Shown here piece after piece: positions 1 to 12,578 of a stretch of DNA of 64,000 nt; the stretch's first letter is position 1; each line of letters starts with the position of its first letter. Below the pieces are notes generated by a model that saw only the letters and a list, made by a program, of their open reading frames with translations, made no database searches and had not been told where the DNA came from. Both the position numbers and the translations under genes were made by a program. The stretch comes from Himantopus leucocephalus (Eukaryota > Chordata > Aves > Charadriiformes > Recurvirostridae): positions 7,676,106 through 7,740,105 of the forward strand of contig RSEF01000024.1 of NCBI GenBank assembly GCA_003993805.1, read 5' to 3'.

Positions 1-3000
1 CCAGGTACTCTCTACATGGTGGGAGAAAGGCTGATTGACCTATGATTCTTTGCCCTCCATTTTTCAGGCTATTCAGCCGATGATGTAAAACACCCACTCT
101 GCTCTTTTCCAACTCTGCCTTCATCATCAGGTTTTCAAAGAGAAAACATAAAGATTAGCAAAATTGAATTCTGATGAGTTCTAGACACAACATCATGAGC
201 CTTAAACACATCTATTACCTACTGGATTTGGTCTTTTTCTATTATGATCCACATTCCTACAACGATGCTAAAAGGCAGTTTCATATTAAGTAAATAGTCA
301 CAACTAGCCTTTTCTCAGGGAAGAATGCTCTTCGCTGAATACCTAAGCTGTCTCTGCATTATCTGTTATTTTCCATTTTTAGCTTTTAGACAATAGAAGA
401 GCAGTGAGAGGAACTGAGTATGGGTTTTTCATCACTTACTTTCCAGACTGTGAAGGTTACTCACAGCAAGCTCAGAAATGCAAAAGACCCACTGTCAAAA
501 ATCCCCTTGACTTCAAGAGGGTTGGAACTTTGTCTGAGATGTTTCCACATTTTTTTAAAAATCCATTTATATTCTGTTACTGATCTGTCATCTTAGACGT
601 TCTTGTTAATTTACTAAGGCACTGCAGCTTAAACAATAGGAGCAGAAGCTTAAAGAAAACGTAGTTACCAGCTGAGCTTTGCTGATCAGATTTGGCAGCT
701 TTAAAGCCAATTAATTTTCTGTTCAAACCTCCTTCAGTAAAACTGGCAATCGGATAGTGATGGGATGGGTGCCAGTTGGATTTCACGTGTAGCTCATTCC
801 TCAGAGACAGAATGAATGAGCTTTTAGTTTCACATCAGAAGAAGAGAGTAAAAAATTTGGTTTCTTTCTCCCAATAAATACCGAAATACACGATAGAGGT
901 AACCAGTGCAGAAACATCATTAGCAGGCTAGACAAATTCTAGACAAATAGGAAAGCAGTAAAAATTTATTTTCTAATGGTCTAGAAAAAAAACGGTGTGT
1001 AATGAGTACTCCCACATAGAGAGATATTGAGTGGAATACTGAAGGGCAGCCAACAGAAAAATGCTCAATATTTTTAGCCAGCAACGTAATTATGGAAGGC
1101 TCCCCTTTAAAGAGGAAGAGATTTATGTATGAAAGCAACCAGTAAGTGGGTATTTCCATTGCTGAAGTATGTTTTCTCTTCAAATGAGAAGAGACTAGTT
1201 TATTTTCAATGGATGTTTTAAACTTTCTGAACTTACCATTTCAAGCTGAAACTTTATAAAACTATATATTTTATTCATTTCGCTTGGTCAGTGTTTATTT
1301 TTCTATATATCCTCACATAGATTCGTGCAGCAAAACCAGAAGCTTTGTTGCTCTTAGCAATTTAAAAACTGTTTTTTTAAAACGCCCATTTCAAAATCTT
1401 ACAAAAGCTTTGAATGACTTCCCTTTAATAAGCATAACTACACTGTTCATAATCTCAGCTAGGTGACTATGGCCCTACTTACTGACTTTACGTTCAACGT
1501 CTTTTCAAATTCTAAAGTACCCTTCCTACTACAGAGATCTCACTCTAAATTATAACATGTAATGACAACCAATGGCATAAGAAATCACTGTAGAAAAACA
1601 AGAGTCATCCTTTAGAGAGGTATGTCTTGAATTTAACTGCACTTGGATGCCAGACTAAGCAGTTCTGCTTTCTTCCAAGAAGTACAGTTTTACTAATTTT
1701 TATTGGATTTTATGAAGTTTTTACAGGGAGCAAACTGCTGCAACAGTAACACTATAGGTCTGTGCCCTCTTGATCCCGTAAGGAAAGAAACATAGATTAC
1801 GCGATCCAGTAGTTTTCTAAGTCCTGCTTCTTAATAATACTTAATACTAGAGCCAAACGTTTGCAACTTGGATATATTAGCCACATAAACTAGATCTAGA
1901 TGATCTAAATCCAGGTGATCTAAAAAGGTTGCATAATTTTCCTAAGCACAAACAGATAAAATGCAGCAAGCTTCTGACTTCAATAACAGGCAGGTATTGA
2001 ACAGTAATTAAAGCTGTGTAATTTGTAATTTTTCCTCAAAGGCTTACATAAATAGGTAAATTTCTAAATTCAGACACTTCATAGATGACAATTTAAAACT
2101 CTGCTTTTTGTCATCATTATAGAGAATCGTAGATTTTCGAAACACTTAGCACAATATTCTCAAAAATTTAACTTCCAAAATCTTCTTCTCTTTTTCTCCC
2201 ACTTTCTTCTGTTTAAACAGCATTACCAAGGCTGATTACAAAACAAGATACGATTATTAGGAAAAAGTAAGAGACTGGTAAAATACGATGTAGACCAGTG
2301 GTGAGACTTTTGAAAGTCTTTAGATGCTAAAGATGCAGATAGGCACCTTATGGGATTTTCAAAAATTCCTAAGCATGTAAGGCGCTTACATGCTTAGGCA
2401 CTTTGAAAATCCTACTAAGTACATATCTGCATCTTTAGGTATCTAAATACCTAGGAAAATCTCACCCTAGATGTCCAGTTTCTCTCATTATTTGTTTTAA
2501 TTAGTACCAGTTTGACAGGTAGCACATTTGGTTGTGACTTTTACCTAATAAAAGGGGGAAAGGAGGATTGATTAAGTCTGAAAGGATTTCAAGAGAAAAT
2601 TAATACACAGTACTAGGGTAAAGATATAAATACGTCTTATGCTGGCATCAGGACTATCTAGCACTTTTCTTTATTACATTAGCCTCACAACTTGTACAAA
2701 TGATGCTTTGTACATTTTATGTTTCATCTTTTTTAGCAGAGTCAAATGACAAGAAAGAAAAAGTGCTCAAAAAACTCCATAAGCATCCTCAGCTAAAGTG
2801 GATATACAGCAAACAATACTGATGTATCTAAATAACAAAATAAAAGAGCAGTGTAATTCTAGACTATGTTAACATTATCTAGTTTTTTATTGACATTACC
2901 AGCAAAGTTTTGATGATGCGCTTTTATGTTTATATCAAAATGGCCTTGGTTTCATTTGAAAAGCTGTAGAAGCATTAAAATATACTTTCAAATTAAGACT

Positions 3001-3725
3001 TTGTACCTCTTTATACATTTCCCAAAGTAGTAATCTTACTAGAACTCTCTTATTTCTAAGCTGATCTTTTCAATCTACTTACATTGAGACAAAATTGAAA
3101 TAAGATAGCAAGTACATTCTACAAAGATTTTAGCACCAAAACATTTTCTAAAGTAGAAAGAAAACACAGAAAATTACTAATATGAAATAATCTGAGGTCC
3201 TTTTCCACTTACATTGCAAAATTCTATGTTTCATAGAAATGAAAGATTGGTTGTGACAATAAAAGAAAAAAACATCCTTGGCAGTGATGTGAGAAATACC
3301 ATGGCTGCTTCTGAATTCAGTTGTATTGAACTTCCATAGCCTTAAAGCCAAGCAATGCAAAATTCATTCTACTTTTTTTTTTCAAATGCTTCCAGTATTT
3401 TCTAGGGAGGGAAGCATAGGGACAGCCTAAGCGATGGGCCAACAACTAAAAAAAAATTGTTTTAGTGTGTAGAATCCCTTGGAGTCATGAGATTTAAAGT
3501 GGATGTTTAATATTGTTTTTTACTAACTACCACTATCCTATGTATTGTATCCACTTATTTAAAAAATAAATTGCTGCTTAAGTTGTTGAGTTTCCTGAAC
3601 CGCTAGAAATGTTTACATAAGACATTTATGAAACATTCGTCATAGCACTCCTCATAGTTTATATTTTAGTACATATAATATGCTACAAGTTTTCCTCTGC
3701 ATTCCTGCAATCTAACAAACTCCAT
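1..3725. other. AT-rich gene-free stretch beyond the TEX12 3' end
   Basis: I found no coding exon I can support here. The open frames are short, AT-rich and lack splice context or recognisable protein. In mammals BCO2 begins on this side of TEX12, but no BCO2-like segment was recognised, so its first exon is probably left of the window. The 3' UTR of TEX12 should occupy part of the right end. The only structured item seen is the foldback element at 2301-2465. Confidence 0.6.
2301..2465. repeat. Palindromic foldback element (MITE-like, ancient DNA-transposon remnant)
   Basis: A stretch of about 165 bp folds back on itself almost throughout. The left end GTGAGACTTT mirrors the right end AAAATCTCAC. 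Inside, AAAGATGCAGAT on the left matches ATCTGCATCTTT on the right, GGATTTTCAAA matches TTTGAAAATCC, and CCTAAGCATGTAA matches TTACATGCTTAGG around a short centre near 2381. This is the layout of a non-autonomous DNA transposon whose whole length is inverted repeat. Similar TTAGGCACCTA-type palindromes occur as old repeats in reptiles and birds; that comparison is from memory. No convincing target-site duplication is visible, in keeping with age. Confidence 0.75.
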
Positions 3726-4414
3726 TTAGTTTTGCAGGGTATTTGCGATCACAGTGAATCTCTGTTTCAGACTTTCCCTTTTCTGTTTTAAGTGGTTTTC
3801 TATGGTCTTCGCTTCTTTTAAGATTCCATCAAGTTCTTGGACATAAGAAGCATCCATCGCTGCTCTCTCACTTAATTGAAAAAATCTGTAGTTAAAACCA
3901 ATACTAACACCATTAACTTTCTCACTACTTACAAATGCTTTTATGCTTTTCTTAAAAATATGTTGTCTACCAATACTCAGTTTCTGACCAAATTAGTTTT
4001 CTGTTGTAACAGAAAACAGCATTGTTATTTCAAGACCTGTGTTCGATAGATTTCAGAGCTAATTTCTCTAAACTGCTGCCACAGTAATCCATTTTATCTA
4101 GAGAAGTTAGAAAAGTGCTGTACAAATAGCACACAGTTAACTTGCCTTAAAATGTGAGCATATTTTGATAACAAGTTCATAATTTCTTTGTTCATCTCTG
4201 TTAAAAGAAAAAAGTAATTTTATTTAAACATTTGAATGAATTTTCATCTCCACATCAAATTAGGTAATTACATCGTTATTTTCAGTATATTTAATACATC
4301 ACCGTTTAAAGCTTTTTCCAGTGGTTCAGGTTTGTAAAGGGACTGCGAGCCCTCAGAAAAAGCCAAATCTGTTTTGTCAAGGGAGGACAACTGAGGATTT
4401 TCTGAAGCTTCATT
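3726..4414 (-). CDS. TEX12: TEX12, synaptonemal complex central element protein (C-terminal 102 codons; first coding exon not found)
   Basis: Three minus-strand coding exons were read: 4414-4303, 4197-4146 and 3870-3726 (stop 3728-3726). They join in phase to give 102 residues; the mammalian protein is about 123, so roughly 20 N-terminal residues are missing. Family-specific stretches include [11 protein letters not shown] in the first exon, [15 protein letters not shown] across the last junction, and the C-terminus [10 protein letters not shown] before the stop. TEX12 is known to form a coiled-coil complex with SYCE2 that builds fibres of the synaptonemal complex central element in meiosis; the last exon is a charged helix suited to that. 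The intron between 4146 and 3870 starts with GC instead of GT (AAG|GCAAGT). The gene is head-to-head with IL18, as in mammals. The missing start should lie upstream, possibly near the CpG island at 5.1-5.7 kb; I could not identify it. Confidence 0.92.
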
Positions 4415-7400
4415 CTAATAACAGAGCACATAAAAAAATACAGGTTCTAGGACTTAAAACAAGCTTAGCACAGATAGAGTTTAACTGAAAAAAAAAGAAG
4501 GTTTTAAAAAGATCTCGAGAGACCGTATTCAGAGAAAGTGCAAGTGGTGGTGGCTTCACAGCATCACCATTCACTGTGAACAGGCACAGCATCTCAGTAC
4601 TAGGGGAGCGGGTGGGAAGTAACAGCTCAGGACCTTTGCTTCTATCAGTACAAGCCAGTGTACTTCAGAAGCTCACTCTCGAGAAATCCTACGTAACTGT
4701 GTTGCAGTGCATACCCGATTTTGTTGGTCTTCAAACACTAAGAGAAATTTTAGTCTTCTTATACAAGGAAGTCACAGATGTTTCCCTTAACCGATATAAA
4801 CTGACATGGAGCTCTCTGCCTTCTCTCCTTGCGAGGAACCCATAGCAACGCATGGGGGCAGGGGGTTGCATCCCTCCCCGGGGTCCAGAAGAAGGGTCCG
4901 GGTCCTCCCTCCCTTCCTCATACAATACTGCTCACCTCCATCTCTTTTTTACGTTTACTTCTATTTTCATCAGCTTTTTGTGTGTTGCTTGTCATCGTTG
5001 CCTGATAAAAGGTACAACGTCGTATTTGATAAGTGGTTATCTCGGGCAACTGGAAAATATATCTATATAAAAATGTGTAAAACCTGTAACCAGTACCTCT
5101 GTACGCTCCTCTGCAAAGCAGCTCTCCTCCTCACTGGAGAGAGGCAGAGCCCAAAGCCCGGTGAGAGCACGGACGGGGGCTGGAGACAGAGGGTCCAGGC
5201 CCCGGGCCAGCCCGGGCAGGGCTGGGGCTAGCAGCCCAGGCACTCTCAGAGGTGCCGAGGGCGCCGAAGGCCGGCCTCGGGCTGCTGAGGCCGATTCCGC
5301 CTCGTCCAAAAGGGATCTGTCCCTCCCCGGCTCTACCTACGCTCGCCCAGGACCCCCCACCCTTAAGGACATGGGGGCACCCCCTCCGCCCGGAGGTCCC
5401 CCCGCTCCCCGGACCTCTCTCCCTCCTCAGGCTGCGCTGGCCCCGGGCGGTTCGCGGCCCTCGCGGCCGTCGGCAGCCGTTAACGGCCGGCGCGCGAGAG
5501 GGGGATCCCCGCTCCTCGCAGGCCCGGCAGCGCCGCCCGGGCCGGCAGCTAAGGCAGGGCGGCGGCTGGAGGAGGGCCGGCGGGCCGCCCGGCCCGCTGC
5601 TGCAGGGCCTTTGGCAGCCGGGCCCACCTCTGGAAGGCTGGCCGAGGAGAAGGTCTGCGAGGCCGAGGGCTGCACCCACTGCTGGCCCGGCGGTCCCGGG
5701 AAGAAGCACTGCATGGCGGTTTGGGTTACAGCATGACGAGGCTGCCCGTAGCCGCTTCAAGTGTTGCGCTGTCCGCTCAGACAATGCCCATCATATTTCC
5801 TCTTCTAAGCATCTGCGACGGGTCCGGTCACAGTTTGAATCACTGGAACGTTTTGGGATGACAGCGAAATGCCAGACGAGGCTAGGTGGATCCGTTTCAA
5901 AAGACAAGCCGTGAATGAGTAAAATCTGACAGATTACTGCCACTAAAATGAATAACGCCATTAAAATTAGACAGCTGCATTTCCTAAACAACGGAAAATA
6001 AGATTGCCTTTTCCTCATGTTGTGTTTCAGTTCTGTAGGTAAGCTCTATTTGCTTTCGTCAAGAAATGACTGAGTCAGATTACGTGATGAGGCGGCTTGC
6101 TTACAACAGGAAGAAATGAGACATGATGATTCAGGAGAGCTCTTTCAGTATTATACTTCGTGTTGTTCGCCGAAAATATAAAACGCTGTATCAAGTTACT
6201 ACTTTCCTAAATCCTGGCTTCATTAGCTACAATGAAGAAAACCATTGCAAGGTCTGAAGATATGTTGGAGTAAAGGGATTTTTCCCACTGTTTTTTGGGG
6301 GTTTTTTTTTCATCTTTAATTTCTGTTTTTAAGAGAAGAAAGGATCTTAACCTTACATATGCTATCTAAATAGACTCTGAGAGTCAAAACTCAGGAGAAG
6401 AAATGAAACCACTAAAATTACAAGAACTAAATACTTCCCCAAAATAGAAACAATAGTCAATTTGCTGCAATGGCCCACTTCATTAAATTCTCAAAAAATA
6501 TTAGTTCTTTATATTATTAGCAATACTATCTAAACATTAAGAAACAGATATGAAAGAATACACTAGGAAAATATTCTTAAAGTATTTACGTAATTGAGTT
6601 ACCATTACTATGTTAAGATATCTTTATTAACAGATCACCTGAATTAAAATAAATGAAACATCTGAACTGTTTTACCACTTTTAATACATTATGGATATGA
6701 TAGTCTATGGAGAAAGTTCAGACTACAAAAACAAATAAATAATCATCTAAGCCATTACCCTGAAAGTAGTTCCAGTTCCTCTAAGATTGGAGACATTAAA
6801 ATGGTAGGAGAAATGAAGGCTTAAAACTTACAATAGAAGCTATTGTTATGAGTTAGACCCTGGTCCTTATAAATGCAAGTATGTACAGACTAAGAGAAGA
6901 AAAGTCCTTTTATTCAATGTGCTAGATGACCTAACTGAATTTTATGATCTCAAAGGATGACAGGGAAGACCAAGTCCTCCTTCTTGATAGTTTCATATAG
7001 AACTTCAATAGGCAAAAAATATTAGTGTCAGCAGTTAATACAAAATAAACAATGTTGGCTGATGGGCATTGCTTTGGGTGCTTTCACACAAACTTTGGTA
7101 CCAAGTACAATATTATTTAATGTTTCACTAGTGATCTGAATGTAAATTTAAACTAATGAGAAAAAATGACTACATGATATATAATTATTACAGCTTTTTT
7201 GTTTAAAAAAAAAAAGAATATTTTTTTTTTGCAGTGAAATGAAAAGTTAGGTGTCTGGGAACAAGAAATGCAAGCAGTATCCCCCAAATGGGGAACTCTC
7301 CTGAATAAAGCTCTGGTGCCCAAATTTTCAAAAAATGTTAAAAGTCAATTGGAGTAAAGAAAAGAGACATGAATATTATTTTGAAGCTGAAGAAAATTAT

Positions 7401-7841
7401 TCAGAGGTAGAAACTTAAAGGGCCAAAGCTGTTTATTTTAGTTGAAAAAGAGCAAGACGCAATTTGATCGTACTCCACAGGAAGGAACTATCTGTTACGA
7501 AACGGCTATCAGGAAAATGTACAGAAATGGGTGACCAGAACCAGAGGCCAGTTAAATTTAGAAAGATTTTCTTTTTCCTGTAAGAACCAACCATTCAAAT
7601 AAAGTACCAAGAGGAACAGTAGAATTACAGTTGTTGTGTATAGAAATCAGCTAGATCTAGGTGTTTAAATCAAATTTGGATCTCTCTCTGATATACAGTT
7701 TTAGGTAAACACAACTCCACACACGTACTGAATGCCCTGTAACAAAACAGGAATTTGAAAGGGGATGATATAATATTGCTGTCTGGTGTCAATTCAGTCA
7801 GTGTAAGTGAGCGTCTGTAAACAGGGATATATACTTCTCAC
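4415..7841. other. TEX12 upstream region without a confirmed exon
   Basis: Apart from the CpG island at about 5.12-5.74 kb, this interval is AT-rich. It should contain the first coding exon and 5' UTR of TEX12, but no segment of about 20 codons matching the expected N-terminus and ending in a phase-0 donor could be picked out with confidence. Long open frames at 5.1-5.9 kb on both strands come from GC-rich composition and are not credible proteins. Confidence 0.5.
5120..5740. promoter_or_regulatory. CpG island, probable TEX12-side promoter
   Basis: Base composition shifts abruptly from AT-rich to strongly GC-rich with many CpG dinucleotides over about 600 bp, then returns to AT-rich. Such islands normally mark transcription starts in amniotes. 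It lies about 0.7 kb upstream of the most 5' TEX12 exon I can read, and TEX12 is transcribed leftward, so it is the best candidate for the TEX12 promoter. No TATA box or start site can be fixed from sequence alone. Confidence 0.6.
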
Positions 7842-8039
7842 TTGAAAGCAGTAGCTGCCGGAAATGTACTTTTCTTTGTTTGTCTGTCGGAAACAGGAGG
7901 GTGCCCTTGCTGAATTCTGCTTTTTTAAATTCTTCTGAATCAATTTCATTTGTTTCTTTCAACAACTTCAAAGAAAGCAGGTCAATTTCAGTAGCTCCCA
8001 TTGTTTTTGTTTGTCTTAACATGTCAAATACACTACTCC
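7842..8039 (-). other. Unassigned exon-like open segment
   Basis: On the minus strand a polypyrimidine-type acceptor (CTGTTCTACCCACAG) is followed by 198 nt that stay open, ending at a plausible donor (TTTCAA|GTGAGA). The frame gives about 65 residues with protein-like, amphipathic composition, including TEIDLLSLKLLKETNEID and FKKAEFSKGTLLFP. I do not recognise a family. The frame runs on past the donor to a stop at 7798. It could be a 5' exon of TEX12, an exon of a lineage-specific gene or lncRNA starting in the island at 8.9-9.9 kb, or chance. Used as it stands it ends in phase 1, while the first known TEX12 exon needs phase 0, so a direct join fails unless the weaker donor AAAA|GTACAT inside it is used. 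Confidence 0.3.
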
Positions 8040-8781
8040 CTGTGGGTAGAACAGTCAAAATCCATGGTAATTAGTAAAATGGACAATACTTTTAGGATTA
8101 TTATTTCAGATGAGGTTGAAAGATGTGCCTTTGACCTCAAAATTAAAGCATCCCCTACAGCCATGTATTGTGCCTTTTTTTTTTTTTAATTTTGTTTTCC
8201 TCCAAAAGCAGTAAGAGGCACATGGACATGTAAGGGAATGTCTTAGGGTCTTCAGTTTGGCTTTGGTTGGGGGTTTGTGTTTCTTTGTGGTCTTGGTGTG
8301 GGTTTCCCACCCACCCCCCCAGTCGTAAGTCCCACAGCTGAATGCCCTAATGCCTTTATAGTCAGCATTATAAACGGAAAATCAAGGCGTGTAGATTCCA
8401 GTTAACACTGCCGAGTCGTACAAACTAGACAAAATATGGGTTAATTATTCATTCCCAAATTTGCTTTTCTGGTTTTTATGGCCTTAGCTGTCCCATCACT
8501 ACGCAGTGTTTGCCACTGCGGTTACAGCAACCTTTGTTGCATTAAGCACTCCACAGCCACCACTCCACTTGCATTCTGAAAAGCATCACACTTTGGGGCT
8601 GCAGCAATTAGTTACGAGTAACAGCTATCGCTGTTTTATTTATTTGCAATCAGTACATACTCGGGAAACGCCTATTAGCTGGTAGATTAGGAGCTATTTA
8701 TTAATCTGGCTTCGACTACTAGCCAGTTTCTGGCTGGCCGTTTCCCTGAGAGGGGCCTGAATTCCTCCCCGAAGCTACTTG

Positions 8782-8849
8782 TGTGCAAAGGGATGGAAGG
8801 TAATTTGAGGATTGCTGTGCAAAGGGATGGAAGGTAATGTGAGGATTTC
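8782..8849. repeat. Two-copy tandem repeat, 34-bp unit
   Basis: A 34-bp unit beginning TGTGCAAAGGGATGGAAGG occurs twice without a gap, at 8782-8815 and 8816-8849, with very few differences. It lies just left of the CpG island at 8.9 kb. It looks like a local duplication with no coding role. Confidence 0.85.
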
Positions 8850-8899
8850 CCACCAGACCCCCATGATATCTTCCTCGGCGTTGTTGTTATAGAGAACCA

Positions 8900-9880
8900 G
8901 CCGCAGGCAATGCGTTCTCAGTGCTGAACTGGCGTCCGCCAAGGCAGACGCGACGTTTACCGGCAACTTGCGAGTGCGCGGAGAAGGGGAAGCCTCCGTG
9001 CCGGCGGCGGGTACCTGTTCCCAAACTGCTGCGTGAGCCTTTGCGGAGCAGCAAACGGACCGCGGCACGCCGGTGCAGAAGCACGACCCGTCCTCTGACG
9101 GCGTCTGGGTGAGGCGGAGGGAGTCGCAAAAACCTTCCTCCGTAACCTCAGATTTGCATGACTTGCTTTCCCCGCCGAGGAGGGGAAGTGCCGCGGAATA
9201 CACGCAGACGCAGGCAGATATATTGGGAAAGAGTCCTAATTTCCTCCGCCGGCGTGTGCCGCCGCACGGTGATGCAAGCCGCTGTGCGCCCCCCGCCCTA
9301 GACCGCCCACCGCGGCACAGCCCGCTCTCCTCCCGCCCGGCGGGAGCGCACGGAGGTGACACGGCGGTGACGCCCGCCCCGGGACAGCCTCCGCTCCGCG
9401 GCCGCGCGGCTCCGGGCGCCGCCGCCCGCGGTACGCCTGCGCGCGGGGAGCGGGCCGGGGTCGCGCGGCGGGGGCCGAGCGGGTGGGCTCCGCCGGCCGT
9501 GCCCGCCCCTCCGCCGGCAGCGCTCGCCCTTCCGTCTCGCATCGTGCCGCCGCAGCCCGCCGAGGAGCGAGGTAGGATCGCCGCCGCCGCCGCTCCGCCC
9601 TCGCCCCGGGGCCGCGGCGGCAGGGCGGCCCGGCCCGGGAGCCGCCCCAACCGCGGGGCCGGCAGCTCCGGCAGCGGTAGGCGGAGGGTCCCGCACCGCG
9701 GGACCCGCTCCCGCTCCCGCTCCCGCCCCGCCGGGCCAGCGCCCTGCTCTTCTCCTTGCCTCCGTCCCTGTGTCTCCGCGGGCGAGGCGGTACGCGCTAC
9801 CTGGGACAGTCGGCTAAAAACTGCCCTTGGCTTCCACCGCGCCTTTCAAACGCGCCGGGTAAAACTAACCGCCTTTTACT
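8900..9880. promoter_or_regulatory. CpG island between TEX12 and IL18
   Basis: About 1 kb is very GC-rich and CpG-dense, with GC-box-like runs and a pure pyrimidine/GC repeat near 9700-9730. It lies about 2.7 kb upstream of the IL18 start codon exon, in the head-to-head interval with TEX12. The likeliest role is a promoter for a non-coding first exon of IL18 and possibly a leftward transcript. Long open frames here on both strands (for example 8775-9650 minus and 9073-9894 plus) are explained by GC-rich composition and are not called as genes. Confidence 0.6.
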
Positions 9881-12578
9881 GTGCATCAGGCTAGTCGTTC
9901 TGTGTGTCCTACCCATTAAACGGACGGCCGCACTTTCCTTTCATCCTGTATCAGTAAGTCCTGCCTGTGCCTTCCCCTCTGCTCTAGAGTAACAGAGCAG
10001 CCCCTGACTTCTTGGCTTACTCCACTCCATATGCGGCATGCACTGTTTGGCGCTGCGGTATTTCGTTTCAAAGGCTTGGGGATGCGTGTTTGGAAACAAA
10101 GATGCAGTCCTCTGCTATGAACCCGGGCTCCTCTTTTGCGCAGAGCAGCTAGAACGATAGCCCGTATAAAAAACAGGATGAGAAAAAAATCACTTTCAAA
10201 TACGTTCCTCAAAGTGCTTTGCTAGAGGGACAAGGAAATTACAGGGCTTCCCCCGCCTCAGTCCATAAGGCTGATGTCTCTGCTAATGTACTTAAGTTGG
10301 CATCACTCAGTCGTTTTTTATAATGTCTTTTTCAAGTGGTGAAAAAGAGCCTTGTAAGTAAGCCAAATGTTTTGACTGCCCAATACAATCCCAGCCTGTG
10401 CAAGAGCCAGTTCTTCCCACTGTTTACCTAGCTTTAACACATTTATTATGGTTATTATTTCTGTGGCTAGTGAAGGGGGAAAGGATGCCTTGAGAGGAGT
10501 TGGTAGGTTTGAATGAAGCACATCATACCCTAGACTACTTACAAACAGCGACTGCAGTGTTTTTACAATCACAGTTGCTGGCTTTGTGTTTATTTGATGC
10601 TGCCCCATCAACAAGTTCTCGTGCATTCTGTTGTGACCCTCTCCCTCCCGTGTGTTGTGTACAGAGGCTACACACATAGCTCCAGGCTGAAGACTTCCTA
10701 CGGACGCCAGGCTCCTAAAGCTTAGATGCCATTAGCTGCATTTTACTTTGTGCATCTGGCCAAAAAATTTCACACCAATCACAAAGCCAGGGAAATCAGA
10801 TTTGCAGATAGTAAAGTAGCTAGTTGTTATTTTTGGAAATTAAAATGCCTTTATTTCTAAAAAATAGATAAAACAGGTAAGAACGTTCATAAACAGAAAG
10901 CATTTTAGGAAAATGGAAAAAAAATTTACTAAGATGCAGACCAAAATGAAACAGGAAGGAAAGTGACAACCTGCATTTCACAAAATTAGTGGCATAGAAG
11001 AGGACATTCTAAAACTGTTTACCGCCAGAGAAGGAATGAAATTCTTTGCCACATGTTCCTCTGTCATATTATAATTCCCTTTATTCTTATTCTTACTTTT
11101 CTTTAAAGATAGGAGATGCTATTTTAATTTTGAAGATTATATTGTCATTGCTTTTAAAATAAAAATATTTTAGCGCTTATTTCTTAGAATTATTCCTTCC
11201 AATGGCAACCATCCCAACAGCAGTAAAATTAGTGAAATACTAGGCTTTGCAGTTCAAGTCCTACTCAATACAGGTGACTCCACGTAACTTTGGGGTTATT
11301 TTGTAATTTTTTCCCCAGCGCACTGCTAGAACTGACGGCATGGAGACATCTGTGGCCTGCAAAGCAATACAATCCGTTCAGCTGTATCTCTCTTCTGCCA
11401 GTATAAACAGAAACTTCACAATAGAAGAAAAGGAATGGGCATAGCAAATTTATGACCATCACTGTTCCTTTGGTTAACACATTAAACGTATACATTGTTT
11501 TATCCATTAAACAGACTGGGAGTGTGACATACTCTCAGTCACCATTGTGAGAAAGCTAAAGAATATAAACTTTACCTATCTGGCTGTCAACTGTGTGAGG
11601 TTGAGGATATGAACAAAGCTAAAACTAATTATTCTTCTGGAGATCTTGGAGGGGGTTGTGTATTGACATTAGAGGCAAAGTGTGGCCCTAGATGAGTTCT
11701 AAATTAATCCTGAAGAGTGTAGAACAGGGGCTGGAACCTCTCAGGTGCAGAAGCTGGCTGGTCTTTAATGATTAGTTCAGGGGGGGTTGGTAAAATGACT
11801 GTTGTTATTCCCAAGGGAAATACATCTGTTCCTCTTCACTTTTCTTTGTGTCACTCTTTAAAGAGAATAGCTGTAAAATCAAGCTCAGAATTCAATCTGA
11901 GTTAAGATAAAGTTAAGACACCATAAGCCAATCGCTACTACTGCAAAATAAACTGCATCCCAACTTCTTTAGGAACCTACACAATTCCAGCTCAAGATGC
12001 AAAAGACACAGGCCTTTCCAAGGGGCAGTCAAAGGTGGACTACGTTTTGGGTATTTTGGAAGTTCTGTCTTTTATAGAGGGAACCTGGAAAGATCAGTCT
12101 GTGTAGACTTAATGTAACTTTTATGGCTTAATGGCCCGTAACAGGGTGCTTAACCCAGTCTTAATCACTTCTCTATTTGAAAATTAGAAACAGAAAATCA
12201 AATGACCATGTGATAGTAAGATAATTTTTGCAGGTCCAAGAGAAGAGAACTAGTTTGATGAAGTATGTTTGTGGAGCTACTTATTAGCATTCTCATAGAA
12301 AGAGAGAGTTATTATTTATTCCCATGTAACATCGCATAAATCAATGAAAAGTTTTGTAAAATAGCAGAACTTGAAGAATGCTCTATGTTATTCTAAATAA
12401 TGATAAGAGGCAACAGAGGAGGAGACCAATTATTTAAAAAAGCAATTTTTTAAACAGGTAGTGAAACATGCCAGCCCTATTACAGTGTTGTAACTAGCGC
12501 AAGCACTCCCTTGCCTTACAGGGTAAGAAGCATTGTTCTTACTCTGAATCCTCTCCGTGTGTTTTTGGCAGAGTCAAG

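Noticed and set aside
1..3725. Possible BCO2 first exon
   Set aside because: Expected from synteny, but no BCO2-like peptide was found in any frame I read.
5131..5914. Overlapping open frames of 190-220 aa on both strands
   Set aside because: Same reason: GC-rich island, overlapping in several frames, no protein features.
7481..7579. 99-nt plus-strand open segment with an AG before and GTAAG after
   Set aside because: The acceptor has a poor pyrimidine tract and the peptide is not recognised; it could be an IL18 5' non-coding exon but nothing supports that.
8775..9894. Long open frames on both strands (291 aa minus, 273 aa plus)
   Set aside because: They lie in a CpG island; low stop-codon density there explains them. 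Composition is Ala/Arg/Pro/Gly-rich and no domain is recognised.
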